Positions 51,565-61,044 of a stretch of DNA of 64,000 bases are shown piece after piece (position 1 is the stretch's first letter; each line of letters starts with the position of its first letter). Source of the stretch: CBDBFH01 sp965204775 (lineage in GTDB: Bacteria; Pseudomonadota; Alphaproteobacteria; JAPOUT01; G958296285); contig CBDBFH010000028.1 of the NCBI GenBank assembly GCA_965204775.1, forward strand, positions 248,001 to 312,000, in the 5' to 3' direction. Both the position numbers and the translations under genes were made by a program. Below the pieces are notes generated by a model, which had not been told where the DNA came from, searched no databases, and saw nothing but the letters and a program-made list of their open reading frames with translations.

Positions 51565-53250
51565 GTGGGGGTAAGATTGAGAAAAGCAGACTGCCAACCC
51601 CGCCAACCCTTGCGTTGTGCGCTGTGGGCGGCGCTGGCCGTTTGCCTGTGCCTCGCCGCCGCCCCCGGCTCCGTCCGGGCGCAGGATGACGACTTCATCA
51701 TCATTGAAGACGAGGGCGCGGAGCAGGACACGTTCAATCAGGTTCTGGATTTCCTCGACCGCTACGTTTTCGCCAGCGCCGGCGGCTATCAGGGCTTCGG
51801 CGGCAGCACCGATCACGCTCTGTGGCACGGCGTCGTCGGCTTCGAATACGCCCGCGACATCGCCGGCCTGGGCAAGGCCGGGCTTAATATCTCCGGCGGC
51901 TATTACTTCCGCAGCACCGAACTGGAGATCGAAATAAGAGATTTCCGGCACAGATGCTCCCCGGCGGAGCCGTGCGACAATGGCGACACAGGCGGCACAG
52001 GCCCCCTATCCGAAACCGGAGAGCGCACCACGCGGGAAACCTTCAAGGCCGATGACGACGGCTTCGAACTGCGCAACGCCTACCTCACCTACCAGCCCGT
52101 CCCCCAGCTGACAATTGCCGCCGGGCGGCAGAGGCCGGTCTGGGGGCAATTCAGAATCATCTCTCCGGTCAACCTTCTCCTGCCCATCGAATTTCAGGCC
52201 AAGGGCTTCTCCTACGACAACGCCGGATTCCGCATGCCGCAGGATATGATTGATGTCGCCTGGTTCCCCAGCGAAAGGCTGGAGCTGCGCGCCTATTATT
52301 TCCTGTCCGTGACCACCGATCCCCTCGTCAGCAAAGCCCTCGAGAGCGAAACCTACGACATCTACCGGGGCAACGGGGATTTTGAGGAGCAGCCCCGCGC
52401 CGGCAAACTGGGCGGCAGCGACTTCGACGCTTTCGCCTTGCGCGGCATCTATTATGGCGACGGCTTCACCCTCGGCCTGACCTGGTACAACGGCCATGAC
52501 GGCGGCTTCTTCATCGCCGATCTGCCAACGGCCCGGCGCGGGACGTTCACCTCCGGCCTTGATGCCGGGGACAATTTCTACAATTTTGCGCCGCGCAACA
52601 CTCTGCCCAAAAGCCAGGCCTTCGCCGCCGAACTCTCCGTCCCCTGGGGGCGCTGGACCTGGAACGCCGAACTCATCTATGCCGACATCGAGCAGGATCT
52701 GCCCGAACTCTTCACCCGGCGGAGCGGGGACGAGAGATTGTCTGCGTTGCGCCAGATCTATTATGACTGGATCGTCGACGCCAATGGCGGCCGCGGCTAT
52801 ATCAACGTCGACTATATCTTCGGCGGCGTCGGCTTCGACGCCGATTACGGCAGGCTGGATTTCGGCCTCTCCGCCATTTTCTTCATCCCCACGCTGTCCG
52901 GCAACGCCCGGCAGGCCGAACGCCTGTTCGAAGCCGCCGCCCCCAACAGCGACGAAGAAATCGGCCTGAACGAGATTTTCCCAACCGCCTATGTCACCTA
53001 TGATCTGGACGCCGCCGGCGATCATCAGATCGGTCTTGCCGCAGGCGTGCTGGGGCCGGTCTTTGGCGTCAGCAGTTTCTATATCGGCAAATGGCGCGAC
53101 AACCTCAGCTGGCTGGGCGAAATTGGCGTGCGCCGCCTCGTCTCCGATCAGCTGCTCGTTGACACCGAGGATGCCGGCCGGAACCAGAACGTCGATCTTG
53201 AGGACGACATTTCCTTTGAAGTGCGGCTCGGTCTGATCTGGGACTTCTAA
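51565..53250 (+). CDS. Outer-membrane beta-barrel protein of the RND-type export cluster
   Basis: 561-residue outer-membrane protein with a signal peptide ending SVRAQ (residue ~40). It then has an acidic start (DDDFIIIEDEGAEQD) and alternating barrel strands, such as NAYLTYQPVPQLTIAAGRQ, ELRAYYFLSVTTDP, and a last strand ending in Phe (RLGLIWDF). WGQFRIISPVNLLLPIEFQ resembles DUF1302/alginate-export-like barrels. GTG at 51565; a TTG at 51577 sits better behind AAGGTGGGGG and may be the real start. Between the LolA-like and RND genes, it is the likely outer-membrane exit or recipient. Confidence 0.8.
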   Translation: MGVRLRKADCQPRQPLRCALWAALAVCLCLAAAPGSVRAQDDDFIIIEDEGAEQDTFNQVLDFLDRYVFASAGGYQGFGGSTDHALWHGVVGFEYARDIAGLGKAGLNISGGYYFRSTELEIEIRDFRHRCSPAEPCDNGDTGGTGPLSETGERTTRETFKADDDGFELRNAYLTYQPVPQLTIAAGRQRPVWGQFRIISPVNLLLPIEFQAKGFSYDNAGFRMPQDMIDVAWFPSERLELRAYYFLSVTTDPLVSKALESETYDIYRGNGDFEEQPRAGKLGGSDFDAFALRGIYYGDGFTLGLTWYNGHDGGFFIADLPTARRGTFTSGLDAGDNFYNFAPRNTLPKSQAFAAELSVPWGRWTWNAELIYADIEQDLPELFTRRSGDERLSALRQIYYDWIVDANGGRGYINVDYIFGGVGFDADYGRLDFGLSAIFFIPTLSGNARQAERLFEAAAPNSDEEIGLNEIFPTAYVTYDLDAAGDHQIGLAAGVLGPVFGVSSFYIGKWRDNLSWLGEIGVRRLVSDQLLVDTEDAGRNQNVDLEDDISFEVRLGLIWDF

Positions 53251-53324
53251 ACCGGCGCGCCGGATCCCCGGACAAAGCCGGCAAGACGCGCAAAACGCAA
53301 AAAAAGGTCCGCGGGAAATCATCA

Positions 53325-55541
53325 ATGCGCCGCCGGAGCTCCCTGCCTTTGCGCCTCCTGCTTCTGTCTGCCTGGCTGGCCGCCGCCCTCCTCCTCCTCG
53401 CCCCGGCCCGCGCCCTGCGCTTCGACAATGACCGCTGGCTGCCCGAGGATCACCCGCAGGAAATCGCCCTCGACAATCTCGCCGATGAATTCGACCCCGG
53501 CGATGTGCTGACCGTCGCCCTGCCCGCCCCGCAGGGCTTTTTTACCCCGGAGACGATCGCCCGCCTGCGCACTCTGGAGGCGGCTTTGGAAGAAGCGCTG
53601 GGAGACGATCTGATCAATCTGCGCTCGGCGCTTTCGGCCACCCACATCATCGCGCTGGACGGCGAGACGCTCAATATCGAGACGTATGGCGAGACGCTGG
53701 AGCGCGGCGGCTTCGACGGCCTCGCGGACTATCGCCGCCGCTTCCAGTCCGGCCCCTATGGCGGACGGCTGGTCTCGCCCGACGCCCGCCTCTTCGCCCT
53801 GCGCCTCGCCCTGGATTCGCGCGAGCAGGCAGGCAAACGCGCCCGCCTCGTCGCCCGGGTGCGCCAGATTCTGGCCGAACAGGGCTTCGCCTATCATCTG
53901 ATCGGCAACGCCGCCCTCAAAGACAGGCTGAACCGCGATATCCGCACCCAGCTGGGGCGGCTGATTGCGCTGGCCGGACTGGTCATCGCCGGCTTTCTGT
54001 TTGTGATCCTGCGCCCCGCCGCCGCCGCGCCGATTCTGGCCGCCGGCCTGCTGACCATCGGCGGCGCGCTCTCGGTCGTCGTTCTCCTCGGCCATGCGAT
54101 GACCGCCGTCGGCCTCGCCCTGCCGGTGCTCGCCGGAGTCATCGCCGTCGCCGACGGCCTCCATATCCAGAACCATTACGACCAGGCCCGGCCCGGAGAA
54201 AAACCCGCCCGCCGCGCCTTCGCCCGCGCCTGGCGGCCCTGCCTCGTCGCCAGCATCACCAGCGCAGTCGGCTTCGGCGCCTTTGCGGTCAGCGATCTGA
54301 TTCCGCTCCATCATTTCGGTCTGGACGCCTTCGCCGCCATTCTCCTCGCCTATCCGCTGATCCTGGTGACGATGGCCGCCGGCCTCCACGTGCTGCGCCC
54401 CGCCCCGCGCCCGCGCCCGCGCGCCGCCTGGTGGCTGGACCGCTGCCACCGGCTGGCGACCGCCCGCCCCGCCGCCGCCGCCCTTGCCGCCGTCGTGATC
54501 GCCGCCACGCTCGCCGCCGGGCTGCGCGCCGCCCACACCGAAACCAATTTCCTTTCCGTCTTCTACGCGCCGCACAGCACGATCCGGCAGGATTTCGACC
54601 TTGCCGACCGCCGGCTGGGCGGATCGGGCGGCATGGATGTTTTGTTCCGGTCCGATCAGGCCGGTCATTTCAAAAGCGCCGGCGGCTTTGCCGCGGTGCA
54701 CGGCGCGGCGCAGGCCTTCGCCCGCGCCCCCCGGGTCAATTACGTCGAGGACTACACCGTGCCGGTCGCCCAGGCCCATCGCGCCTTCACCGGCGGCGGC
54801 GGCCTGCCCGATGACGACGCGACGCTCGCGCAGGAACTCTTCTTTCTGGAACTCTCGCGCAGCGAGGCCAAGGACGACGTCCTCTCGCCCTATGCCGATT
54901 TCGACTACACCACCGCCCGCGTTCATCTGCGCACCCCTGATCTGCCCTCGCAGCAATTGCGCGGGCTGATCGAAGACGTCCGCGCGCGCGCGCAGGCCGC
55001 CGGTCCGGCGACGTTCACCGGCTTCGGCGTCTTCATCGAGAGTCTGGGCCGGGAGGTGATCGCCACCCAAATCGAGAGTTTTCTGATCACCCTGGCCCTG
55101 ATCAGCGCGCTCTTTGTGGCGTTGTTCGGCTGGCGGATGGGTCTGGCCGGGCTGCTCGCCAATCTGCTGCCGGTCGCGGCGACCGCCGGACTGATCGCCT
55201 GGACCGGAACTCCCTTCGACTTCGCCGCGATTTTGATCATGGGGATTACTTTGGGCCTGTGCGTCGACGATGCGATCCACTTCCTTCACGCCTACGCCCA
55301 GGCGCGCCGGCGCGCCGGGACCGGAGAGTCGCTCGCCCGCGCCTTGCAGGTGACCGGCAGGCCGATTGCACTGACCAGCCTGCTCTTTTGCGCCGGGCTG
55401 GCGGTGCTGCTCGCCTCCGATCTGGTGATTTTGGTGCGCTTCGCCCTGTTCTCGATCTTCGGCCTGACCGCGGCGGCGGTCTCGACCCTGATCTTTCTGC
55501 CCGCCGCGCTGGCCTTGAGCGCGCCGGCTTCTCAAGACTGA
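53325..55541 (+). CDS. RND/MMPL-type efflux transporter
   Basis: 738-residue transporter with two repeats: a first helix near the N-terminus, a periplasmic loop of ~180 residues, a five-helix bundle (about 210-375), helix 7 (about 390-405), a second periplasmic loop (about 405-575) and a final helix bundle. AGVIAVADGLHIQNHYD and MGITLGLCVDDAIHFLHAY are the paired proton-relay helices with their Asp residues. This is the HAE-3/HpnN-like class that moves lipids or hydrophobic compounds. Third gene of LolA-like / barrel / RND, a layout that suggests one envelope lipid-transport system. Confidence 0.9.
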   Translation: MRRRSSLPLRLLLLSAWLAAALLLLAPARALRFDNDRWLPEDHPQEIALDNLADEFDPGDVLTVALPAPQGFFTPETIARLRTLEAALEEALGDDLINLRSALSATHIIALDGETLNIETYGETLERGGFDGLADYRRRFQSGPYGGRLVSPDARLFALRLALDSREQAGKRARLVARVRQILAEQGFAYHLIGNAALKDRLNRDIRTQLGRLIALAGLVIAGFLFVILRPAAAAPILAAGLLTIGGALSVVVLLGHAMTAVGLALPVLAGVIAVADGLHIQNHYDQARPGEKPARRAFARAWRPCLVASITSAVGFGAFAVSDLIPLHHFGLDAFAAILLAYPLILVTMAAGLHVLRPAPRPRPRAAWWLDRCHRLATARPAAAALAAVVIAATLAAGLRAAHTETNFLSVFYAPHSTIRQDFDLADRRLGGSGGMDVLFRSDQAGHFKSAGGFAAVHGAAQAFARAPRVNYVEDYTVPVAQAHRAFTGGGGLPDDDATLAQELFFLELSRSEAKDDVLSPYADFDYTTARVHLRTPDLPSQQLRGLIEDVRARAQAAGPATFTGFGVFIESLGREVIATQIESFLITLALISALFVALFGWRMGLAGLLANLLPVAATAGLIAWTGTPFDFAAILIMGITLGLCVDDAIHFLHAYAQARRRAGTGESLARALQVTGRPIALTSLLFCAGLAVLLASDLVILVRFALFSIFGLTAAAVSTLIFLPAALALSAPASQD

Positions 55542-55627
55542 AGCCTTGGCCCGCCGCCTTTACAGCGGCGGGGGCGCATGGTAATCCCTGTCCTGGAAAG
55601 GGAAAAGAAGGCGCTCTGGAGGATGTC

Positions 55628-56542
55628 ATGGGTGTGTGTGCGCTTGATATTGCCTATGCCCGCTTCCGCGCTCCCGATCTGGAGCGGATGGAGTCGTTTT
55701 TGCGCGATTTCGGCCTTGTCCGCGCGGCGCGCACGCCGGAGGCGCTTTATATGCGCGGCACCGATGACGAACCCTTTGTTCATGTAACTCACAGGGGAGA
55801 GCCGGGCTTTGTCGGCCTGGGCTTTGTGGTCGAAGACGCGGCCGCGCTGGAGACGCTGGCCGGGGAGGCGGGCGCAGGCCCGGTCGCGGAGATCACCGAG
55901 CCGGGTGGCGGGGCAGTGGTGCGCTTCACCGACCCCAACGGCTTTCGGATTGAGGCGGTCGCCGGGCGGGCCAGTGTCGGCGCCGGCGCCGTGATCGCCG
56001 CCGCGCCGCGCAATGACGGGGAAGCCAAAGCGCGCCTGGGGCATGCGCTGCGCCTGGCCGCGGGCCCGGCCCATGTCAAGCGCCTTGGCCACTGCGTCAT
56101 CAATGTTGCGGACTTCCGCGAAAGCGAGGCCTGGTACAAACAGCGCTTTGGCCTGATTACGTCCGATGAAATCATGCTCGACGCGAACACCGCCCTGGGC
56201 GCCTTTCTGCGCTGCGACCGGGGGGGCAGACATGTCGATCACCATACGCTGTTTCTGGTCGGCACGGGCGCGCCCGGCTTCAATCACGCCGCTTTCGAGG
56301 TCGCCAATTTCGACGACCTGATGACCGGACATGCCCATCTCAAGGCCGCCGACCATCGGCATGAATGGGGGGTGGGGCGGCATATTCTGGGCAGCCAGAT
56401 TTTCGACTATTGGCGCGACCCGTGGGGCCACATGGTCGAGCACTGGACCGACGGCGACGTGTTCGACAGCCGCAGGCCGCCCGCCCGGCACGATGTCGCC
56501 GCGCTGCTGGGCGTTCAGTGGGGCGCGCCGCATCCGGGCTGA
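55628..56542 (+). CDS. VOC-family extradiol dioxygenase-like protein
   Basis: 304-residue two-domain glyoxalase/bleomycin-resistance-fold protein. The second domain carries the metal ligands: His in KRLGHCVINV, His in the RHVDHHTLFLVG strand and Glu in the DPWGHMVEHWTDGD motif, the pattern of extradiol catechol dioxygenases. A GGAGGA site sits five bases before the ATG at 55628. The frame is open to the left but overlaps the RND gene. Together with the FAH-family gene 24 bp downstream it looks like ring cleavage followed by hydrolysis of the cleavage product; the aromatic substrate is unknown. Confidence 0.85.
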   Translation: MGVCALDIAYARFRAPDLERMESFLRDFGLVRAARTPEALYMRGTDDEPFVHVTHRGEPGFVGLGFVVEDAAALETLAGEAGAGPVAEITEPGGGAVVRFTDPNGFRIEAVAGRASVGAGAVIAAAPRNDGEAKARLGHALRLAAGPAHVKRLGHCVINVADFRESEAWYKQRFGLITSDEIMLDANTALGAFLRCDRGGRHVDHHTLFLVGTGAPGFNHAAFEVANFDDLMTGHAHLKAADHRHEWGVGRHILGSQIFDYWRDPWGHMVEHWTDGDVFDSRRPPARHDVAALLGVQWGAPHPG

Positions 56543-56566
56543 GCCGCGGCGGGCGGGGGAGGGAGC

Positions 56567-57460
56567 ATGAAACTTGCCAGTTTCACCCATGAAGGCCGCA
56601 CACGTCTGGGGGTGGTCGGCGAGTCCGGGGTGATTGACCTCGCCGCCGCCGCGCCCGATCTGCCGGTTTCGATGACCGGTTTTCTGGAAGCGGGGGCGGA
56701 CGCGCTGGCCGCTGCGCGGCGCGCCCGCGCGCCGGTTCTGCCTCTGGACGCCGTGCAGCTGGAAGCGCCGGTCATGCATCCGCGCAAGATCTTTGCGATC
56801 GGACTTAATTATGCCGATCATGTCGCCGAGTCGGGGCAGCAGAAGCCCGCCCACCAGATTTGGTTCAGCAAGGCCCCGACCGCCATCACCGGCCCCCATG
56901 CCGATGTGCTGAAGCCCGCCGTTTCCGATTTTCTCGATTATGAGGCGGAGTTGTGCTTTGTGATCGGGCGGCGCGCCCGTCATGTGCCGCGCGGGCGGGC
57001 GGGCGAAGTGATCGCCGGCTATTGCTGCGGCAATGATGTTTCGGTGCGCGACTGGCAGCTGCGCACGGGTCAATTTACGATCGGCAAAAGTTTCGACACC
57101 CATGCGCCGATCGGCCCGTGGCTGACCACCGCCGACGAGCTGGGCGACCCCCATGATCTGGAGATTAAATGCTTCGTCAATGGCCGGGAGCGGCAAAGCT
57201 CCAACACGCGGCATTTGATTTTCGACTGCTTTGCGCAGGTCGCGGAGCTGTCGCAGGCGATGACGCTGGAGCCGGGCGATGTGATTTTCACCGGCACGCC
57301 GGGGGGCGTCGGCGGGGCGATGAAGCCGCCGCAATTTCTCAAGCCCGGCGACCGGGTGCGGGTGGAGATTGAGAAACTGGGGGCGCTGGAAAACGTGATC
57401 GCCGCCGAGCGCGCGGTTACGATGATCGGCGCGCCCGGCCCCGGCGCGGGTCAGGAATAG
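56567..57460 (+). CDS. Fumarylacetoacetate hydrolase family protein
   Basis: 297-residue FAH-fold enzyme. The metal site is formed by FLDYEAELCFVIGRRAR (Glu pair) and the Asp in CCGNDVSVRDWQ. KIFAIGLNYADHVAES and FTGTPGGVGGAMKPPQFLKPGD are diagnostic. FAH proteins hydrolyse or decarboxylate C-C bonds in ring-fission products. Cotranscribed with the VOC dioxygenase gene and convergent with the monooxygenase gene (10-bp overlap of 3' ends). Confidence 0.92.
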   Translation: MKLASFTHEGRTRLGVVGESGVIDLAAAAPDLPVSMTGFLEAGADALAAARRARAPVLPLDAVQLEAPVMHPRKIFAIGLNYADHVAESGQQKPAHQIWFSKAPTAITGPHADVLKPAVSDFLDYEAELCFVIGRRARHVPRGRAGEVIAGYCCGNDVSVRDWQLRTGQFTIGKSFDTHAPIGPWLTTADELGDPHDLEIKCFVNGRERQSSNTRHLIFDCFAQVAELSQAMTLEPGDVIFTGTPGGVGGAMKPPQFLKPGDRVRVEIEKLGALENVIAAERAVTMIGAPGPGAGQE

Positions 57461-58980
57461 GCCAGAGCCTTCTCGCCGGCTTCTGCCGGCGCGCCGCGCC
57501 CGGCCGGCGCCGCCGCTGCCGCCGGATTGGTGAAGCACAGCGCGCCGTCCTCCAGCTGGCCCTTGCGCAGCAGCCGGCGCTCGTATTGGTAATCATGCCG
57601 GCTGACCCAGGGCGCCGCATCCATCTGCCGGGGCAGCAAGGCCAGCGCGCGCTGGACATAACCCGATGAAAAGCCTGCAATCAGGGGGCGGGGCTTGGCC
57701 CCGGCATCCTGCGGGCGCAGGCGGGGCGTCGCCTGGCGCATCCCGGTGCGGTCCATGTGATTGATGACCCGGCACAGAAAGGCCGCCTGCAAATCGGCCC
57801 GCAGCGTCCATGAGGCATTGATATAGCCAAAGGTCGCGGTCAGATTCGGAACCCCGGAATACATCATCCCCTTGTAAATCCAGGTCCGGGAGAAATCGAC
57901 CGCCGCGCCGTCCACCTCAAACCCGATCTCGCCCAGAACGACCAGTTTCAGGCCGGTCGCGGTGACGATCGCATCGGCCTCCAGCGTCTTGCCCGACTTG
58001 AGGCGAATGCCTTTTTGCGTGAAGCGGTCAATATGATCGGTCACGACCGAGGCCTGGCCATTGCCGACCGCCCCGAAGAGATCGGCGTCGGGAACGAGGC
58101 ACATGCGCTGATCCCAGGGATTGTAGGACGGCGTGAAATGCGTCTCGACGTCAAAGCCTTCAGGCAGCGCCTTGCGGGCGCGGTGGACGATCATCGCCTT
58201 GACCTTCTCCGGCTTGTCGCGGCAGCGGTTGTAAAAATAGCGCATAAAGTAAATGTTCTTCCACCGCGTTATGCTTTGCGCCCAGCGCTGGGGAAGAAGC
58301 CGGTTCAGCAGGCGGGCCAGGCCGTCGCGCGCCGGAAGGGAGACGATATAGGTCGGCGAGCGCTGCAGCATGGTCACATGACCGGCCGTCTGCGCCAGTG
58401 ACGGAACCAGGGTCACCGCGGTCGCCCCCGACCCGATGACCACAATGCGCTTGCCGGCCGGATCGAAATCCTCCGGCCAGGCCTGCGGGTGAATAATCTG
58501 TCCGGCAAAATCCTCCCGTCCGGCGAACTCCGGATTGTGCCCCCCGCGGTAGGAATAATAACCGGCGCAGATATGCAGGACGCGGCAGGTAAGGGTTTGC
58601 GCCTTGCCGCCGGTCTCCACCTCCAGCGACCAGAGCGCCCGCCCGCTCGACCACGACGCCCGCTTGACCCGGTGGTTGTAGCGGATATGCCGGTCAATCC
58701 CGTTTTCCGCCGCCGTCTCCTTGACATAATTGAGAATTGCCGGGCCGTCGGCGAGCACCTTGTCGCCCGGCCAGGGGCGGAATTCGTAGCCCATGGTGTG
58801 CATGTCGCTGTCGGAGCGAATCCCGGGATAGCGGAAGAGGTCCCAGGTCCCCCCCATCGAATCGCGCGCCTCCAGAATCGCAAAATCCTTGTCCGGACAT
58901 TTTTGCCGCAAATGACAGGCCGCCCCGACCCCGGACAGGCCCGCACCGACGATGACGACATCAAAATGATTCCCGCTCAT
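57451..58980 (-). CDS. Flavin-containing (Baeyer-Villiger-type) monooxygenase
   Basis: 509-residue FAD/NADPH monooxygenase of the EthA/BVMO group. The FAD fold is VVIVGAGLSGVGAACHL and the NADPH fold IVVIGSGATAVTLVPSLA. MGGTWDLFRYPGIRSDSDM precedes the GYEFRPW motif, and GYYSYRGGHNPEF is near the BVMO fingerprint. These enzymes insert oxygen beside carbonyls to make esters or lactones, or oxidise heteroatoms. The ATG at 58980 is preferred (GGAGG six bases upstream); an ATG at 58992 would add MEDK. Convergent with the FAH gene; joint catabolism is a guess. Confidence 0.9.
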   Translation of the reverse strand: MSGNHFDVVIVGAGLSGVGAACHLRQKCPDKDFAILEARDSMGGTWDLFRYPGIRSDSDMHTMGYEFRPWPGDKVLADGPAILNYVKETAAENGIDRHIRYNHRVKRASWSSGRALWSLEVETGGKAQTLTCRVLHICAGYYSYRGGHNPEFAGREDFAGQIIHPQAWPEDFDPAGKRIVVIGSGATAVTLVPSLAQTAGHVTMLQRSPTYIVSLPARDGLARLLNRLLPQRWAQSITRWKNIYFMRYFYNRCRDKPEKVKAMIVHRARKALPEGFDVETHFTPSYNPWDQRMCLVPDADLFGAVGNGQASVVTDHIDRFTQKGIRLKSGKTLEADAIVTATGLKLVVLGEIGFEVDGAAVDFSRTWIYKGMMYSGVPNLTATFGYINASWTLRADLQAAFLCRVINHMDRTGMRQATPRLRPQDAGAKPRPLIAGFSSGYVQRALALLPRQMDAAPWVSRHDYQYERRLLRKGQLEDGALCFTNPAAAAAPAGRGAPAEAGEKALAYS

Positions 58981-59149
58981 CTTATCCTCCATGACTTCGA
59001 GACCGGTGGGCGCGATCTTACCCTATGGGACTGCCGTCCGGGAAAAAAAAGGGGAACTCCCTTTCCCCCCTTTCCCCGCCGGTTTCGCGCAGGCCCCTCC
59101 GCGGCGCAAGTCCGTTCAGGACCAAAAGCGCCCGCCGATCAGCCCACAA

Positions 59150-59419
59150 TCACCTCCGGACCCGTTGCCAAATGCTGTTCAGAAGCAAGGGCCCGCTGGC
59201 AATGGCAATCCACATCCATAAGGAGATGGTTTCGCCCGCATTATAGCTGGCCGCAATCAGCGCGCGCAACAGCAGGTGGGCAAGAAGGCCCGCCCCGATG
59301 GCCAGCGCAACCGGCTGCCATCCCGCCTGCCGCCCCTGGCGGTGAAAATAGAAAAAGGCCGCCGGCAAAAACAGCACCAGCGCGGTCGCAACCCCGGGAT
59401 TGTATTCCCCGCGGCACAT
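59150..59419 (-). CDS. Small hypothetical membrane protein
   Basis: 89-residue protein with about three hydrophobic helices (residues ~9-24, 34-52, 64-82) and the sequence ASYNAGETISLWMW in the last loop. Codon use looks coding, but ribosome-site evidence is weak and I recognise no family. The ATG at 59419 starts just before helix 1; the same frame extends to 59491 without a membrane segment. Confidence 0.5.
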   Translation of the reverse strand: MCRGEYNPGVATALVLFLPAAFFYFHRQGRQAGWQPVALAIGAGLLAHLLLRALIAASYNAGETISLWMWIAIASGPLLLNSIWQRVRR

Positions 59420-59534
59420 TAACACATCTCGATATATATGACCATGCATGCCTGATGCCGGGGATCGGCTGACTCCGGCGCGGGAGGTCAATCAGCCGGT
59501 TCCGGCAAGGTTGCGCCGGAACATAAGGCTTTGC

Positions 59535-59610
59535 TGGTGAGCCCGCCGGGATTCGAACCCGGGACCCCCTGATTAAAAGTCAGGTGCTCTGCCGGCTGAG
59601 CTACGGGCTC
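59535..59610 (-). tRNA. tRNA-Lys (anticodon TTT)
   Basis: 76-nt cloverleaf on the minus strand: acceptor GAGCCCG / CGGGCTC, D-arm GCTCAGCCGGCAGAGC, anticodon loop CTTTTAA between CCTGA and TCAGG, T-arm with GGTTCGAATCC. The 3' CCA is encoded (59535-59537). A consensus-like promoter lies directly upstream. Confidence 0.95.
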
Positions 59611-59623
59611 CTGGATAAAAATC

Positions 59624-59651
59624 ATTATATATCAATGCTTTATAGTGTGAA
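59624..59651 (-). promoter_or_regulatory. Predicted sigma-70 promoter of tRNA-Lys
   Basis: On the minus strand TTCACA (59651-59646) and a perfect TATAAT (59629-59624) are 16 bp apart, ending 13 bp before the tRNA-Lys 5' end. It lies in one of the few AT-rich patches of this region. Confidence 0.65.
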
Positions 59652-59766
59652 ATCTTTTGGCGGTGGCCGGGAACCTCTCTCAATGGGGCGGCGGCGGAGC
59701 CGGGACTATGGAATTTGATGGAGAGGGAACAGATCGCCATGCTGTCGAGCGGGAAGGGTTTTGGGG

Positions 59767-59840
59767 CGCGCCCGGGAGGACTCGAACCCCCAGCCTCCTG
59801 ATCCGTAGTCAGACGCTCTATCCAGTTGAGCTACGGGCGC
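59767..59840 (-). tRNA. tRNA-Arg (anticodon ACG)
   Basis: 74-nt cloverleaf on the minus strand: acceptor GCGCCCG / CGGGCGC, D-arm GCTCAACTGGATAGAGC, anticodon loop CTACGGA between TCTGA and TCAGG, T-arm with GGTTCGAGTCC. A34 would be edited to inosine by TadA. CCA is not encoded. Confidence 0.95.
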
Positions 59841-59893
59841 ACGCGCATCAGATCGTCTATACCCCGCCCTCCGCCGGGGGGGAAGGGTCTGGA

Positions 59894-60949
59894 TCAACGC
59901 CGCCGGGCGGGGCCGAAAACCTCGCGGTAAGCGGGGATGCCGTTGAGACCGCGCGCCTCGAACACCGCCCGGCCCACCGCGCGCGCCACGCAGTCGGCGG
60001 CCAGCGCCCCGGCCCGCGCCAGAGCCAGCGCCTCCATCGGCGCGGACGCCAACGCCCCCGTCGCCAGAACAAACAGCGTATCCCCGTCCAAAGGCGTGTG
60101 CACCGGGCGCAGGCTGCGCGCCAGACCGTCCTGGCCCATGATCGCAATCCGCCTGGCCTGCGCCGGAGTCAGCGCCGCATTGAGCGCAACCACCCCGATC
60201 GTCGTATTGCCCCCGGCCTGCGCCGGACCCCCGGCCTTGGTCCCGGCCTGAAAATCAGCCCGCGCCCCGCTGAGCGGTTCGGTCAATGGCGGCTGGCCGC
60301 CCATCTCCCGGTTCTGCTCGGCATAGGCCGCCCACAGCCTGCCGGTCCCCGGAATCACCGCCGCCCCAAACGCGTTGACCGCAACCAGCGCCCCGATCTG
60401 CAGCCCTTCCGGCGTTGCGATCGAAGCGCTGCCCAGCCCCCCCTTCAGATTGCCCGCCGCCGCGCCAAAGCCCGCCCCGGCATTGCCCAGCGCAAACTCC
60501 GCCCCGGCGCTTTCGCAGGCGCGGCGCGCCAGTTCCGCATAGGGCGGCGATTCCCTCCAGCGCTTGTCGCCGCCATTGGCCAGATCATAAAGAATCGCCC
60601 CCGGCACCACCGGCGAGACCGGCGCGCCCTCCATCAGCGCAAAGCCGCGCCCGCGCGCGCCCAGCCAGTCGGTGATCGCGCTACCCGCCGCCAGCCCGTA
60701 AGACGAGCCGCCGGACAAAAACACCGCGTCCACCGCATCAACCAGATTGACCGGATCCAGCGCATCGGTCTCGCGGGTGCCGGGGCCGCCGCCGCGCGTG
60801 TCATAGGCCGCAACCGCGCGCGTCTGCGGCAGGATCACGCTCACCCCGGTCGCAACGGCCTCATCATGCGCATTGCCCACCTGAATCCCGGAGACGTCGG
60901 TGATCAAATTGCGCGGCCCCGGAGCCGGGTATAGCCTCTCTTGCCCCAT
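59894..60949 (-). CDS. P1-family (DmpA-like) peptidase
   Basis: 351-residue self-processing aminopeptidase family member. NLITDVSGIQVGNAHDE opens the fold, and LSGGSSYGLAAGSAI and GAAAGNLKGGLGSAS are core motifs. GGNTTIGVVALNAAL holds the Thr that would be the N-terminal nucleophile after autocleavage (DmpA uses Ser). The enzymes release N-terminal residues, including D-amino acids or beta-peptides. ATG at 60949 chosen; a GTG at 60961 would add four residues. Divergent from ggt, another N-terminal-nucleophile enzyme acting on small peptides. Confidence 0.88.
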   Translation of the reverse strand: MGQERLYPAPGPRNLITDVSGIQVGNAHDEAVATGVSVILPQTRAVAAYDTRGGGPGTRETDALDPVNLVDAVDAVFLSGGSSYGLAAGSAITDWLGARGRGFALMEGAPVSPVVPGAILYDLANGGDKRWRESPPYAELARRACESAGAEFALGNAGAGFGAAAGNLKGGLGSASIATPEGLQIGALVAVNAFGAAVIPGTGRLWAAYAEQNREMGGQPPLTEPLSGARADFQAGTKAGGPAQAGGNTTIGVVALNAALTPAQARRIAIMGQDGLARSLRPVHTPLDGDTLFVLATGALASAPMEALALARAGALAADCVARAVGRAVFEARGLNGIPAYREVFGPARRR

Positions 60950-61044
60950 GATCCGCGACACTATCCGGGCGATGGTCTAAAGTAAAACTTGCCTGCCTTT
61001 GCGCGCAACGCCCGCCCGCCGCCCCCAACACCCCCCAACAACCG

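Noticed and set aside
53322..55535. 737-codon open frame on the minus strand
   Set aside because: Antisense to the RND transporter, Gly/Gln/Arg-rich, no recognisable domain.
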